DNA of 64,000 bases from Gloeocapsopsis sp. IPPAS B-1203 (GTDB lineage Bacteria > Cyanobacteriota > Cyanobacteriia > Cyanobacteriales > Chroococcidiopsidaceae): NCBI RefSeq assembly GCF_002749975.1, contig NZ_PEIG01000006.1:334835-398834 (forward strand), written 5' to 3'. Made by a program: the position numbers and the translations under genes. Of the stretch, positions 56,287 through 64,000 are shown one piece after another; within the stretch, counting starts at the first letter, position 1; the number at the start of each line of letters is the position of its first letter. Under the pieces are notes generated by a model. It did not search any database, was not told the origin of the DNA, and worked only from the letters and a program-made list of their open reading frames with translations.

Positions 56287-57096
56287 CTAATCTCTAGTTC
56301 CCAACTCCTGCGATCGCACTGCTGCGGCTTTGACTGCGGCAATTAATCCGGCGCGGAATCCAGCACGTTCTAACTCGGTGACGCCGGCGATTGTTGTTCC
56401 ACCTGGACTTGTGACTCGATCTTTAAGTTCGGCAGGGTGCATTTGAGTTTCTTGCAACAATTGTACTGTCCCACGCACAGTTTGCAGAGCGAGTTGAGTG
56501 GCGATCGCTCTTGGTAAGCCTGCTGCAACACCACCATCAGATAGTGCTTCTATTAATAATGCAACATAGGCAGGTCCTGAGCCTGACAACCCTGTCACCG
56601 CATCCATTAATGTTTCGGGAACTTCTACGACTTCTCCCACCGCAGTAAATAGCTGCTGGGCAATTTGCTTGTCGCGATCGCCTGCTTGCGCACCCAAAGA
56701 AATCGCTGTCATTCCAGCGCCGACTGTTGCTGGAGTATTAGGCATCGCTCTAATAATTGGAACTTGAGGAAAAGCCTTTTCTAATTGCGATAGAGACACT
56801 CCTGCTAAGATAGAAATAACAAGTGGTGTAGATTTTGTGAGTGGAGATACCAATTCAGCCGCCACTGCTGTAAATACTTGCGGTTTGATTGCTAAAAGCA
56901 GTACCGAAGCTTGAGTGACAACATAGTTGTCATCTGTAACTGAAACTCCGTATTGATTTGCTAAATAGTCGCGTCGTGCTGGTGATTTCTCGCCAACGAT
57001 AATCTCTGTTGGTTGATATATTTTCTGAGAAACCAAGCGGGATAATAGCGCTTCTCCCATTACCCCGCCGCCAATAATCCCAAACTTAACAGACAA
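56287..57096 (-). CDS. proC: Pyrroline-5-carboxylate reductase
   Basis: Last step of proline synthesis, NAD(P)H reduction of P5C. 269 residues. The N-terminal motif is FGIIGGGVMGEALLSRL. LLAIKPQVF and RAMPNTPATVGAGMTAIS are family stretches, and VTGLSGSGPAYVALLIEALSDGGVAAGLPRAIA to VTSPGGTTIAGVTELERAGFRAG is the ProC signature. It follows sepF in the same direction, a frequent cyanobacterial arrangement (sepF-proC). Confidence 0.96.
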   Translation of the reverse strand: MSVKFGIIGGGVMGEALLSRLVSQKIYQPTEIIVGEKSPARRDYLANQYGVSVTDDNYVVTQASVLLLAIKPQVFTAVAAELVSPLTKSTPLVISILAGVSLSQLEKAFPQVPIIRAMPNTPATVGAGMTAISLGAQAGDRDKQIAQQLFTAVGEVVEVPETLMDAVTGLSGSGPAYVALLIEALSDGGVAAGLPRAIATQLALQTVRGTVQLLQETQMHPAELKDRVTSPGGTTIAGVTELERAGFRAGLIAAVKAAAVRSQELGTRD

Positions 57097-57255
57097 TTGA
57101 ACAATCCTTGTGTCTAGAACAGTACTAGCAACAAATGAAGCGTGTAATTAGCTATCAGCTAAACCACATGAATCTAGATGCTGCATAGCAATGGAGCGAG
57201 ATGATTAAGACCTTATAGAGGCTTAGAACCATAATTACAAATAATTTTGACTTTT

Positions 57256-57300
57256 GACCTCTGAACCGTAGGTCTGCGCGAAGCGCGTCCCCTGACTCCT
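57256..57300. repeat. Dispersed GC-rich repeat, copy 2 (reverse orientation)
   Basis: GACCTCTGAACCGTAGGTCT then GCGCGAAGCGCGTCCCCTGACTCCT. It is the reverse complement of the unit at 11546-11600, apart from a few bases in the GCGC part. Here it lies in the sepF-proC spacer, without effect on coding. Confidence 0.75.
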
Positions 57301-57310
57301 GCTATATGCC

Positions 57311-57904
57311 TTAACTAGACTGCGCAATTCGAGTAGAATCTGCTGACCAGGCTTGGCTGTGAACTGTTGTGCGTTCTGTCCGCACCTGAGTTTGAGGAAC
57401 TTCTTGTACGACTCCTGACTGAGTTGTTACTTGTACGCAAATAGGAGTGAACAGAAAAATACTGTCGCCAACACGTTCTTGATGACCATCGATTGCGTAA
57501 GTTCCACCAGCGACAAAATCAACAGCACGTTGAGCCAGATCGGGGTCCATCATTGTGAGGTTGAGCACAACAGATTTACGCTCGCGCAAGGCTTGAATTG
57601 CCTGTGGCATTTCTTCAAACGAGCGGGGTTCCATCACAACAACTTCATACGTCCGATTTCCAGCCTCATGCATTCCAATTACATTATTCATCGAAGCTGC
57701 TCCTACTTCGGAATTAGGTTCTAAGGTAATTCTTTCGCGTACGCGCCGCCGTTGGCGTAAATCTTCTTCTATTGGCTGTGAATGTTCAGGTGGATAAGTA
57801 TGGCGATAGCCATCCTCTTCGACAACTTCATAAATATCGTTGTCTTCTGCATATGGATCGTTCAAACCAACAAAGTCTTTGATTGTCTTGATAAATTTGC
57901 TCAC
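57311..57904 (-). CDS. sepF: Cell division protein SepF
   Basis: 197-residue FtsZ-membrane tether. The short N-terminal amphipathic helix ([14 protein letters not shown]) binds membrane. A variable linker follows, then the conserved domain at about 85-165 ([69 protein letters not shown]). SepF (Cdv2) is important for division in cyanobacteria. It lies upstream of proC and downstream of pipY on the minus strand, but the 387-base gap to pipY suggests its own promoter. Confidence 0.96.
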   Translation of the reverse strand: MSKFIKTIKDFVGLNDPYAEDNDIYEVVEEDGYRHTYPPEHSQPIEEDLRQRRRVRERITLEPNSEVGAASMNNVIGMHEAGNRTYEVVVMEPRSFEEMPQAIQALRERKSVVLNLTMMDPDLAQRAVDFVAGGTYAIDGHQERVGDSIFLFTPICVQVTTQSGVVQEVPQTQVRTERTTVHSQAWSADSTRIAQSS

Positions 57905-58291
57905 TGTTGCACTCTCCCTGTCTATTCACACATATTAGTTAACTGGGAAAACATATTTTAATCAAGTAGGAATGCGATCGCATGATAGGCTGCGCTATTT
58001 CATACTTTTTTTCTCAAGCCATACTCCTGCATGAGGTTTGATTTAGGGGCTTTTCTGCTGGCAGGTTTCCTTGAAAATACAAAGTCACCTCAATTGAGAA
58101 AAGCGCTTTGACAACATTGGAGACCTTCAAGTTTGACAAGCTTTAAACCGATAGGTATCAAAAACTCAACTTGTAGCCTTCAATATCAAAATTACACAAT
58201 GCTCTGGTTCATACTATCTTTTTTCTCTGTACTTCAACCGAGATATTACTGAATTTTTCGGAGTTTTCAGTTAGAAATGAATGTTGTATCC
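57905..58291. other. Spacer between pipY and sepF
   Basis: 387 bases, likely carrying the sepF promoter on the minus strand. One HIP1 site (GCGATCGC near 57973) is visible; no gene, repeat or hairpin that I can defend. Confidence 0.4.
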
Positions 58292-58993
58292 TTACCAGTT
58301 GTTTTCTGATGCTGTCGCCTGTGGCGGTGTTGGTCTTTCGCCGAACAGAATACGACCTAGTCTCACCATTGTGGCGCCAGCTTGCACTGCTAGGGAATAG
58401 TCGTGAGACATTCCCATAGAAAGCTGCTGCATGTGCAGGTTAGACCAATGTTGCTCTTGAATGTTACTCGCAAGATCGCGAGTTTGGTTGAAAAAATTAA
58501 GAATTTCTACATCATTTAATCCCAGCGGTGGAATTGTCATCAAACCTTGAAGATCTAAGCGATCGCATTGGTTAAGTGCTGGTAGGTCGTTAAGGAGTTC
58601 TGGTACAGTCCAGCCTGTTTTATTTGGATCGCTTTGCAATTTCACCTGAAGGCAAATTTTGGGCTTGCATGACGCCTGTGTTGCCAGTTGATTTAAACGT
58701 TGTGCCAACTTTAAGCTATCAACCGAATGAATCCACTCAAACAGTTCTAAAGCTTTTTTAGCTTTGTTTGTTTGTAACCGCCCAATCATGTGCCAGGTGA
58801 TATCCGTTAAGTCATGTAATTGTGCCTGCTTACTTGCAGCTTCTTGAACGCGGCTTTCACCAAAATCGCGCACTCCAGCAGTATAAGCTTCACGCATCGC
58901 TGCAACAGAAACTTGTTTAGTGACAGCAATCAAACGGACTGTATCTGGCAGTTCTTTACGGATTAGAGCGATCCGTTCAGCAATCGAACTCAT
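58292..58993 (-). CDS. pipY: YggS/PipY family PLP-binding protein
   Basis: 233-residue PLP homeostasis protein. The conserved N-terminal MSSIAERIALIRKEL precedes RLIAVTKQVSVAAMREAY with the PLP Lys; DFGESRVQEAASKQ and WHMIGRLQTNKAKKAL follow. LSMGMSHDYSLAVQAGATMVRLGRILFGER is the C-terminal family signature. Non-catalytic; buffers PLP and amino-acid pools. Its start overlaps the end of pipX by 4 bases, the conserved cyanobacterial pipX-pipY couple. Confidence 0.95.
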   Translation of the reverse strand: MSSIAERIALIRKELPDTVRLIAVTKQVSVAAMREAYTAGVRDFGESRVQEAASKQAQLHDLTDITWHMIGRLQTNKAKKALELFEWIHSVDSLKLAQRLNQLATQASCKPKICLQVKLQSDPNKTGWTVPELLNDLPALNQCDRLDLQGLMTIPPLGLNDVEILNFFNQTRDLASNIQEQHWSNLHMQQLSMGMSHDYSLAVQAGATMVRLGRILFGERPTPPQATASENNW

Positions 58994-59259
58994 TGGAAGG
59001 TACGTTGCAAAATTGTTTGTAGCTGTTCGTACTCTTGTGTTTGTCCAGTACGGCGTAGCATGCGTAAGCGATTTTCTAGTAATAAACGTGCTTCAGAGCG
59101 ACCAATCGGCTCAAACTTCATTCCTGATGTAGCAATAGTTACCAAAAAAAAGAGCCTCTGCGCATAGAGAGTAGTAAACAGTTCCTGGTGTTCCTCAACA
59201 AAACAGACTCTGTACAGTAGACCGAAATTTGGATGATTTATGTAATGTTCTGTGTTCAT
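58990..59259 (-). CDS. pipX: Transcription coactivator PipX
   Basis: 89-residue Tudor-like protein (HYINHPNFGLLYRVCFVEEHQELFTTLYAQRLFFLV) with two C-terminal helices (SEARLLLENRLRMLRRTGQ). In cyanobacteria PipX binds either PII (low 2-oxoglutarate) or the regulator NtcA (high 2-oxoglutarate), linking C/N balance to transcription. Conserved size. Its last codons overlap pipY; the two are co-transcribed. Confidence 0.95.
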   Translation of the reverse strand: MNTEHYINHPNFGLLYRVCFVEEHQELFTTLYAQRLFFLVTIATSGMKFEPIGRSEARLLLENRLRMLRRTGQTQEYEQLQTILQRTFQ

Positions 59260-59372
59260 TCCCTCTTAATTAAAGAAGACTTAGCTGTGTTGAGACTACC
59301 AGATTAATAACGCCGATGATATCTTGATTTGGGACAGCCATTCTAGCTATTGGCTGTAAATTGAGTTGAAGA

Positions 59373-59762
59373 TCAACAAAACAAAATTGCTGTGGCGATC
59401 GCATAGTCGCGATCGTGACTTAAACTCAATTGCCAAGACAAATCTTTGTTCCAAGTTGCAACTAATGCTGCGGCTCTCCCGTGTAAGTATACTGCAGGTG
59501 CTCCACTTGTTTGACGCTGAATTTCAATTTCGGTGTAACCGATACCCCGCCATCCTGTTACAAGTGCCTTTGCTACAGCTTCTTTTGCTGCCCAACGTCC
59601 AGCAAGTTGATGAATTGAAGGGCGAGTGTGTGAGTCTAGAGCATATCCACAATCGTATTGTTCTATTGGTGTATACACGCGGTGTAAAAAGCGATCGCCA
59701 AAGCGCTCAAATGCTGCTTGAATGCGTGGAATATAAACAATATCGGTTCCTAGTCGAATCAT
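59373..59762 (-). CDS. acpS: Holo-[acyl-carrier-protein] synthase
   Basis: 129-residue AcpS-type 4'-phosphopantetheinyl transferase that activates ACP. IRLGTDIVYIPRIQAAFERFGDRFLHRVYTPIEQ contains the metal-binding Asp; LAGRWAAKEAVAKALVTGWRGIGYTEIEI has the W-A-x-K-E-A motif. SLSHDRDYAIATAILF ends the protein. Complete. The downstream spacer 59763-59942 carries ATGAGTTATGAG-type repeats. Confidence 0.94.
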   Translation of the reverse strand: MIRLGTDIVYIPRIQAAFERFGDRFLHRVYTPIEQYDCGYALDSHTRPSIHQLAGRWAAKEAVAKALVTGWRGIGYTEIEIQRQTSGAPAVYLHGRAAALVATWNKDLSWQLSLSHDRDYAIATAILFC

Positions 59763-59942
59763 TACAAGTTAAGGGTAAAAAAAGCAGAGGAGACGAGAGT
59801 TATGAGTGTTGAGCTTAGAGAGTTATGAATGCTGAGTTATGAGTTTAAGAGAGTTGAGAAAATTCTTCAATTCAAACTTCAAAACTCAAAACTAATCACT
59901 AGCCAAAGCGCCATTCTTTCCCTCACTCCTCGACGCCACTTG
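59763..59942. repeat. Low-complexity TATGAG/AACTCAAAACT spacer
   Basis: Repeated AGTTATGAGTGTTGAG and AGTTATGAATGCTGAG units followed by ACTTCAAAACTCAAAACT, similar to the dndD-dndE spacer (33880-33940). Ends with CCCTCACTCCTCGACGCC. No gene. Confidence 0.5.
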
Positions 59943-61424
59943 CTACAACGGGGACACCCCCAAGGGTGCAGTGGCTCCCCCACGCTCCTCGCTCCTAGTT
60001 TTATCTAATGCTGCAAGTTGTGCCTGGGCTTTATGTAACGATTCGTGCCATTCTCTTTCTGGATCGCTATCAGCAACGATACCAGCGCCAACTTGACCCC
60101 AAATTTGAGTAGCTAGGGTGTTTGAAGGCACAGGAGCTGCCAGCAGCGTACGAATTAAAATATTCAAGTCCATATTACCGCGCCAATCGAGATAACCGCA
60201 GGAACCATAAAATAAGCTACGCCGAACGGGTTCTAATTCTTCGATAATTTCCATGCAGCGCAGTTTTGGGCAACCAGTAATTGTGCCACCAGGGAACATT
60301 GCACGAATTAAATCAATTGCACTGTGATTTGCATTCAATGTGCCTTTAACATTGCTGACAAGGTGCATAACATGACTGTAACGCTCTATTACGAGTAACT
60401 CATCAACCGCAACTGAACCCCAGGTACATACTCGCCCTAAGTCATTGCGTTCAAGATCGACGAGCATAATGTGTTCAGCTCTTTCTTTAGTGTTTGAAAG
60501 TAACTCTTGGGCAAGTTGGCGATCTTGTTCGGGTGTCACACCACGCGATCGCGTTCCGGCTATTGGTCTTGTTGTGGCTTGTTGTCCGACAAGTTGTACT
60601 AATCTTTCTGGTGAGCAACTTGCGATTTCTCCCCAAGGCGATCGCCAGTAACTTGCAAATGGCGATGGGTTAATTTTCTGTAATGTTTGATAAATCTCCC
60701 AGCCTGATGCAGTTGTTTGAGTTTCAAACCGCAGCGAAAGATTTGCCTGAAAGATATCTCCTGCTTGGATGTAGTTTTTAGCACGCCAAACTGCGTGTTC
60801 GTACTCAGCTTGGGAAGTCAGGAAGATAAGTGGGGCAGAGGAGCCGCTTTTTTCGTGCGGGGGTTTCCCCCGTTGAGCAAACTGGGGTGGGCAGAAGGGC
60901 AGAGGGGCAGGAGGTGCAGGGGGAGATGCTAGATTGCTTTGCAGTTTGTCTAATTGCTGAGGATCGGAGGCGGCTAAGTGAAGAATTTGCTGCCAGTGAT
61001 CGAGAACTGCGAAGCACTCTGGTTCGTACCAAAACGCGACTGGAAAAGGTAATGAATCTTGTTTGAGAGTTGGTAGTTTTTCTAGTTCCCAGGCGAAATC
61101 GTATCCCAACCAACCGAGCCAACCACCAGTAAAGGGCAAAGTCGATTGAGGAGGTGATACAACTTGTTTATTGGCAGCACTAAGGAGCCGTTGACGGAGA
61201 CATTGTAAAATTTCGCCTACTGCTGGAGTCCAAAATTGCAGACAGCCATTGATTGTACGAGGAGCGCCTGCACAGATTGAGTAGCGAGTTTGGATTAATT
61301 GCTGTGGTGGAGCATAGGGGCTTTCTAATAGAGTTGCAATAAACTCATTGGCAAACAAAGCAGCAAAAATTTGCGTGCCAGTACGATTTTCGAGAGGAAG
61401 CGATCGCCAATACCACGGTTGCAT
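59943..61424 (-). CDS. TrpE-family chorismate-utilising enzyme with repeat-derived insertions
   Basis: 493 residues, chorismate-binding superfamily: NPSPFASYWR, SCSPERLV, PIAGTRSRG, RAEHIMLVDLERNDLGRVC and FPGGTITGCPK. PIAGT (Ala instead of the Lys of PabB's PIKGT) and the N-terminal LLES favour anthranilate synthase component I over aminodeoxychorismate synthase, though the gene is a TrpE paralogue in many cyanobacteria. Two stretches look foreign: about residues 165-200 (ASPPAPPAPLPFCPPQF and AQRGKPPHEKSGSSAP), which encodes a CGGGGG-TTT-CCCCCG hairpin (60858-60872), and the last ~15 residues (RSEERGGATAPLGVSPL). Both sit where loops or ends are tolerated. Confidence 0.85.
   Translation of the reverse strand: MQPWYWRSLPLENRTGTQIFAALFANEFIATLLESPYAPPQQLIQTRYSICAGAPRTINGCLQFWTPAVGEILQCLRQRLLSAANKQVVSPPQSTLPFTGGWLGWLGYDFAWELEKLPTLKQDSLPFPVAFWYEPECFAVLDHWQQILHLAASDPQQLDKLQSNLASPPAPPAPLPFCPPQFAQRGKPPHEKSGSSAPLIFLTSQAEYEHAVWRAKNYIQAGDIFQANLSLRFETQTTASGWEIYQTLQKINPSPFASYWRSPWGEIASCSPERLVQLVGQQATTRPIAGTRSRGVTPEQDRQLAQELLSNTKERAEHIMLVDLERNDLGRVCTWGSVAVDELLVIERYSHVMHLVSNVKGTLNANHSAIDLIRAMFPGGTITGCPKLRCMEIIEELEPVRRSLFYGSCGYLDWRGNMDLNILIRTLLAAPVPSNTLATQIWGQVGAGIVADSDPEREWHESLHKAQAQLAALDKTRSEERGGATAPLGVSPL
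60826..60930. repeat. GC-rich hairpin/repeat insertion within the TrpE-like gene
   Basis: Contains arms CGGGGG (60858-60863) and CCCCCG (60867-60872), then GGGGTGGGCAGAAGGGCAGA and GGGGCAGGAGGTGCAGGGGG. Purine-rich and unlike the rest of the gene. Confidence 0.6.
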
Positions 61425-62306
61425 TTACACTTCGTTACCCCAAACAAATCTTGCTCCCCAAAAAGCAATTAAACATATTACAGCAATCCAGTCGCAGCTT
61501 CTTAGGCGGAGATCGTGCCATTGGACGCGATGCTCGTTTGGGCTGGTAAATCCCCTAACCATCATGGCATTAGCCATTTGTTCAGCTCGCAGTAAGAGAT
61601 TTTCTAGCAACCGTTCTGCTACCAGCATCCAAACTTTTACAGCACCTTTCAACCCCAGTTTTTTCCAGTTAATTGCTCGTGTACGCACTGAACGAGCTAA
61701 GTTTTGCACCTCTTCTAAAACCAAGGGAATGAACCGCAGCGCTAGTGTCAAAGTTAAAGCAATTTCTGTTACAGGAATCTTCAACCAGCGTAAAGGACGC
61801 ATTAAGCTTTCAATTCCGGCAGTAATTTCTTCTGGTGCAGTTGTTAATAAAAACAAGTTGGTACTGTAAATCAGCGTGAACAAAATTGTACTCAAGCGGA
61901 TTGCCAAAACCAAAGAACGACGGGTGACAGTAATTGGTCCGCGCTGAAATAGAACATACTGATAATCCGAAGGTTGGGGTATAAAACTTAATGTATTACT
62001 TGGCAAGCGAGGTTGATAATCGATACTGAGAGTGTCTGGACTAACAGCACCTAGAAGTAACACAAAAAACGCTACCGTTAATAGCCAGCCCATTTGCTGA
62101 CGCCACACTCGTAAGGGAATTTTAGCGGCAAAGGTAATCAACACTAGCAATCCCACCACCATAATTCGCCAAGGAGAGTTTGCCAAGATGGGAACCAGTA
62201 AAAAGCTCAATAACCAAGCTAACTTCACCCTAGGATCGAGCCGATGCAACCAAGTTACTGGTTGTTCTAGGTAAAGCCCCATTGGTAGCGATCGCAGTAA
62301 ATCCAT
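61425..62306 (-). CDS. EcfT/CbiQ-type transporter transmembrane protein
   Basis: 293 residues with five or so hydrophobic helices, beginning LPMGLYLEQPVTWLHRLDPRVKLAWLLSFLLVPILAN, the family's conserved start. The cytoplasmic coupling region has ARSVRTRAINWKKLGLKGAVKVW and ANAMMVRGF (Ala-Arg-Gly type motifs that contact the ATPases). It is the T component of an energy-coupling-factor importer (vitamin or metal). No S component or ATPase gene is adjacent. Its stop ends 1 base before the TrpE-like gene starts. Confidence 0.88.
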   Translation of the reverse strand: MDLLRSLPMGLYLEQPVTWLHRLDPRVKLAWLLSFLLVPILANSPWRIMVVGLLVLITFAAKIPLRVWRQQMGWLLTVAFFVLLLGAVSPDTLSIDYQPRLPSNTLSFIPQPSDYQYVLFQRGPITVTRRSLVLAIRLSTILFTLIYSTNLFLLTTAPEEITAGIESLMRPLRWLKIPVTEIALTLTLALRFIPLVLEEVQNLARSVRTRAINWKKLGLKGAVKVWMLVAERLLENLLLRAEQMANAMMVRGFTSPNEHRVQWHDLRLRSCDWIAVICLIAFWGARFVWGNEV

Positions 62307-62435
62307 CTTTTAGAGAGGTCAGAGGTCAGAGAGGAAAGGAGCGAGGAGCGAGGAGCGAGTATAGAAGTTTAATAAAATATTTGAGTTTGGATTTTTATCT
62401 TCCCTAACCCCTAACTCCTCACTCCTCGCCCCTGT

Positions 62436-63794
62436 TTACACACGAGTAGCACGATTGGCAGTATTTTCGATATCGCGGGCTTTTTTGCTACGCCATAGTA
62501 AACGAATGGGCGTTCCGCTGAAGCCTAGTTGTTGCCGAAATTGACGTTCGATGTAGCGCCGATAGTTTGTATTAAAACGCTCTGCTTCATTAACAAATAG
62601 CGCGATCGCCGGAGGTTGGGTGCTGACTTGTGTACCGTAGTAAATTTTACCTTGGCGTCCTTGACGATTAGTAGGTGGTGAATGCCATCTCACAGCTTCT
62701 TCAAGGATTTCATTAACAACAGCGGTAGAAACTCGACGTTTGTGTGCTTCGGCTGCTTTAGTGACAAGATCTAGAATTTTTTCAATTCGCTGTCCTGTTT
62801 TAGCGCTGACAAAGATCATTTCTGCCCAATCGACAAAGTGTAATCTTTCTTGCGTGTGCTTTTCGTAATCGTAAATTGTGTACGAATCTTTTTCTACAGC
62901 ATCCCATTTGTTCACGACGATAACACAAGCACGTCCTTCTTCTGCAATCCGTCCTACAAGTTTTTGATCTTGTTCTGTCACTCCATCAAGTGCATCAATA
63001 ACTAATAAAACAACATCAGCGCGGCGAATTGCTTTGAATGCACGATTGATGCCAAAAAATTCTGGTCCGTACTCAACGTTTTTCTTTTTACGAATACCAG
63101 CTGTGTCTATCAATCGATATATTTGTCCTTGTCGTTCGATAACGGTATCAATGGTATCGCGGGTTGTCCCTGAAATTGGGCTGACGATCGCTCTTTGAGT
63201 GCCTACAAAGGCATTTAACATACTCGACTTACCAACATTAGGACGTCCGACGATCGCAACTTTAATTTCGTCGGTTTCGGGAAGTTCTGCTACAGGTGGT
63301 ATGTGAGTAATCAGTTGATCGAGTAATTCTCCTGTTCCGCTACCATGAATTCCTGAAACAGGATAAGGTTCACCAAGTCCTAGTTCCCAAAATTGGGCAG
63401 CTTGAGCTAAGCCTTGATCGGGTGATTCGCATTTATTAACCGCTATCAGTACAGGTACAGGTTGTTGTCGCAGCCACTCAGCGATCGCTTCATCAGCAGG
63501 GGTTGGTCCACTTTGTCCATCTACTACAAAAATTGCAGCGACTGCTTCTGCTAAAGCTAGACTTGCTTGTTCTCGAATTAACGGTAAAAACTCAGTATCG
63601 TCATCAAAAACGAGTCCGCCTGTGTCAACTACTACAAATTCGCGATCGCGCCAGTAGGCATTTGAATAAGTGCGATCGCGCGTGACGCCTGGTTCATCGT
63701 AGACAATCGCATCTTGTGCGCCAGCTAAACGATTGACTAGCGTTGATTTGCCCACATTCGGGCGTCCGATAATAGCAACAATGGGCAAAGACAT
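62436..63794 (-). CDS. der: Ribosome biogenesis GTPase Der
   Basis: Essential double-GTPase for 50S assembly, 452 residues. First G domain: [22 protein letters not shown]. Second: [31 protein letters not shown]-terminal KH-like domain ends with [14 protein letters not shown]. Complete and typical. Confidence 0.97.
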   Translation of the reverse strand: MSLPIVAIIGRPNVGKSTLVNRLAGAQDAIVYDEPGVTRDRTYSNAYWRDREFVVVDTGGLVFDDDTEFLPLIREQASLALAEAVAAIFVVDGQSGPTPADEAIAEWLRQQPVPVLIAVNKCESPDQGLAQAAQFWELGLGEPYPVSGIHGSGTGELLDQLITHIPPVAELPETDEIKVAIVGRPNVGKSSMLNAFVGTQRAIVSPISGTTRDTIDTVIERQGQIYRLIDTAGIRKKKNVEYGPEFFGINRAFKAIRRADVVLLVIDALDGVTEQDQKLVGRIAEEGRACVIVVNKWDAVEKDSYTIYDYEKHTQERLHFVDWAEMIFVSAKTGQRIEKILDLVTKAAEAHKRRVSTAVVNEILEEAVRWHSPPTNRQGRQGKIYYGTQVSTQPPAIALFVNEAERFNTNYRRYIERQFRQQLGFSGTPIRLLWRSKKARDIENTANRATRV

Positions 63795-63863
63795 AATCTA
63801 TCTGTGGCTGCAAGCTTTAGTCTTCTATTCTAGCGATTTTCATCATGGTATGACCTTTTCTCC

Positions 63864-64000
63864 CTAGTAGTTTATAATTGGCGCCACTAAGTTTGCTTTC
63901 ACTGCAAACTGTGCTAACAATTTGATGTGGCAATCGGTTAAGCCTGGTTCGTGGTAGATATCATTGATTGCCCGCACGCGACCTTGTTTATACAATTCCA
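63864..64000 (-). pseudogene. GAF-domain sensor remnant (cut by window edge)
   Basis: On the minus strand the frame reads GRVRAINDIYHEPGLTDCHI, then KLLAQFAVKANLVAPIINY and stops at TAG (63866-63864). This matches the middle of a cyanobacterial GAF domain of sensor kinases (R-V-xAIxDIYxxxLxxCHxxLLxQFxVxANLVVPI). A normal GAF domain would continue with QLWGLLIAHQC-like sequence; here it ends. Either a truncated or broken gene, or a frameshift just past PI. The start lies outside the window. Confidence 0.6.

Noticed and set aside
59943..61424. Assignment as PabB (aminodeoxychorismate synthase I)
   Set aside because: PabB has PIKGT with a catalytic Lys; this protein has PIAGT as in TrpE.

Overview
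The window is cyanobacterial chromosome. The octamer GCGATCGC (HIP1) recurs throughout, and several genes are cyanobacterial or plastid-lineage markers: phytoene desaturase overlapping phytoene synthase, Ycf51, PipX-PipY, DUF3181, nitrate-reductase-associated protein and HicBA/DUF29/Uma2 accessory genes. A Chroococcidiopsis/Gloeocapsa-like organism is my guess; the sequence alone does not fix the genus.

Layout. 1-8.6 kb: carotenoid genes (crtP and the first codons of crtB, minus strand), a frameshifted Rpn-type nuclease gene, a dnaK-dnaJ pair, an iron-type ABC binding lipoprotein, a decayed stretch with a LysR remnant, and sufU. 8.6-23.4 kb: ordinary core and accessory genes (ycf51, Fe-alcohol dehydrogenase plus aminotransferase, serine hydrolase, NlpC/P60 peptidase, polyprenol-phosphate glycosyltransferase, a frameshifted MFS transporter, tRNA-Arg, moaC, SDR, DUF29, AraC, murJ, hicBA, LysE exporter).

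23.7-36.0 kb is the most distinctive region: a DNA phosphorothioation (Dnd) island. It holds dndB divergent from dndC, then dndD, dndE and a Dnd-associated methyltransferase. Two unrelated minus-strand genes (a Thr/Pro repeat protein and an L,D-transpeptidase) separate dndC from dndD. Beside dndB lies a translationally coupled three-gene operon: a 57-residue helical protein, a second SMC/DndD-like ATPase with a C-x-C hook-like motif, and Dnd-associated protein 4. No dndA and none of the dndFGH restriction genes are in the window, so this operon is the best candidate for an undescribed accessory or effector module.

36-50 kb: Uma2, an AmpG-like transporter, GNAT, HEAT, PsiE, ClC, a MITE-like element, an XRE-PIN toxin-antitoxin pair, ABC ATPase, dgt, TPR and dxr. 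50-64 kb: Nif11 peptide, di-heme peroxidase, Ski2-like helicase, the proC-sepF-pipY-pipX minus-strand cluster, acpS, a TrpE-family enzyme, an EcfT/CbiQ-type protein, der, and a GAF-domain remnant at the right edge.

A theme across the window is short GC-rich or palindromic repeats lying inside or at the ends of reading frames (aminotransferase C-terminus, DUF29, GNAT, TrpE-like). These appear to add in-frame peptide without breaking the genes. Two other genes (Rpn nuclease, MFS transporter) are split by small indels.
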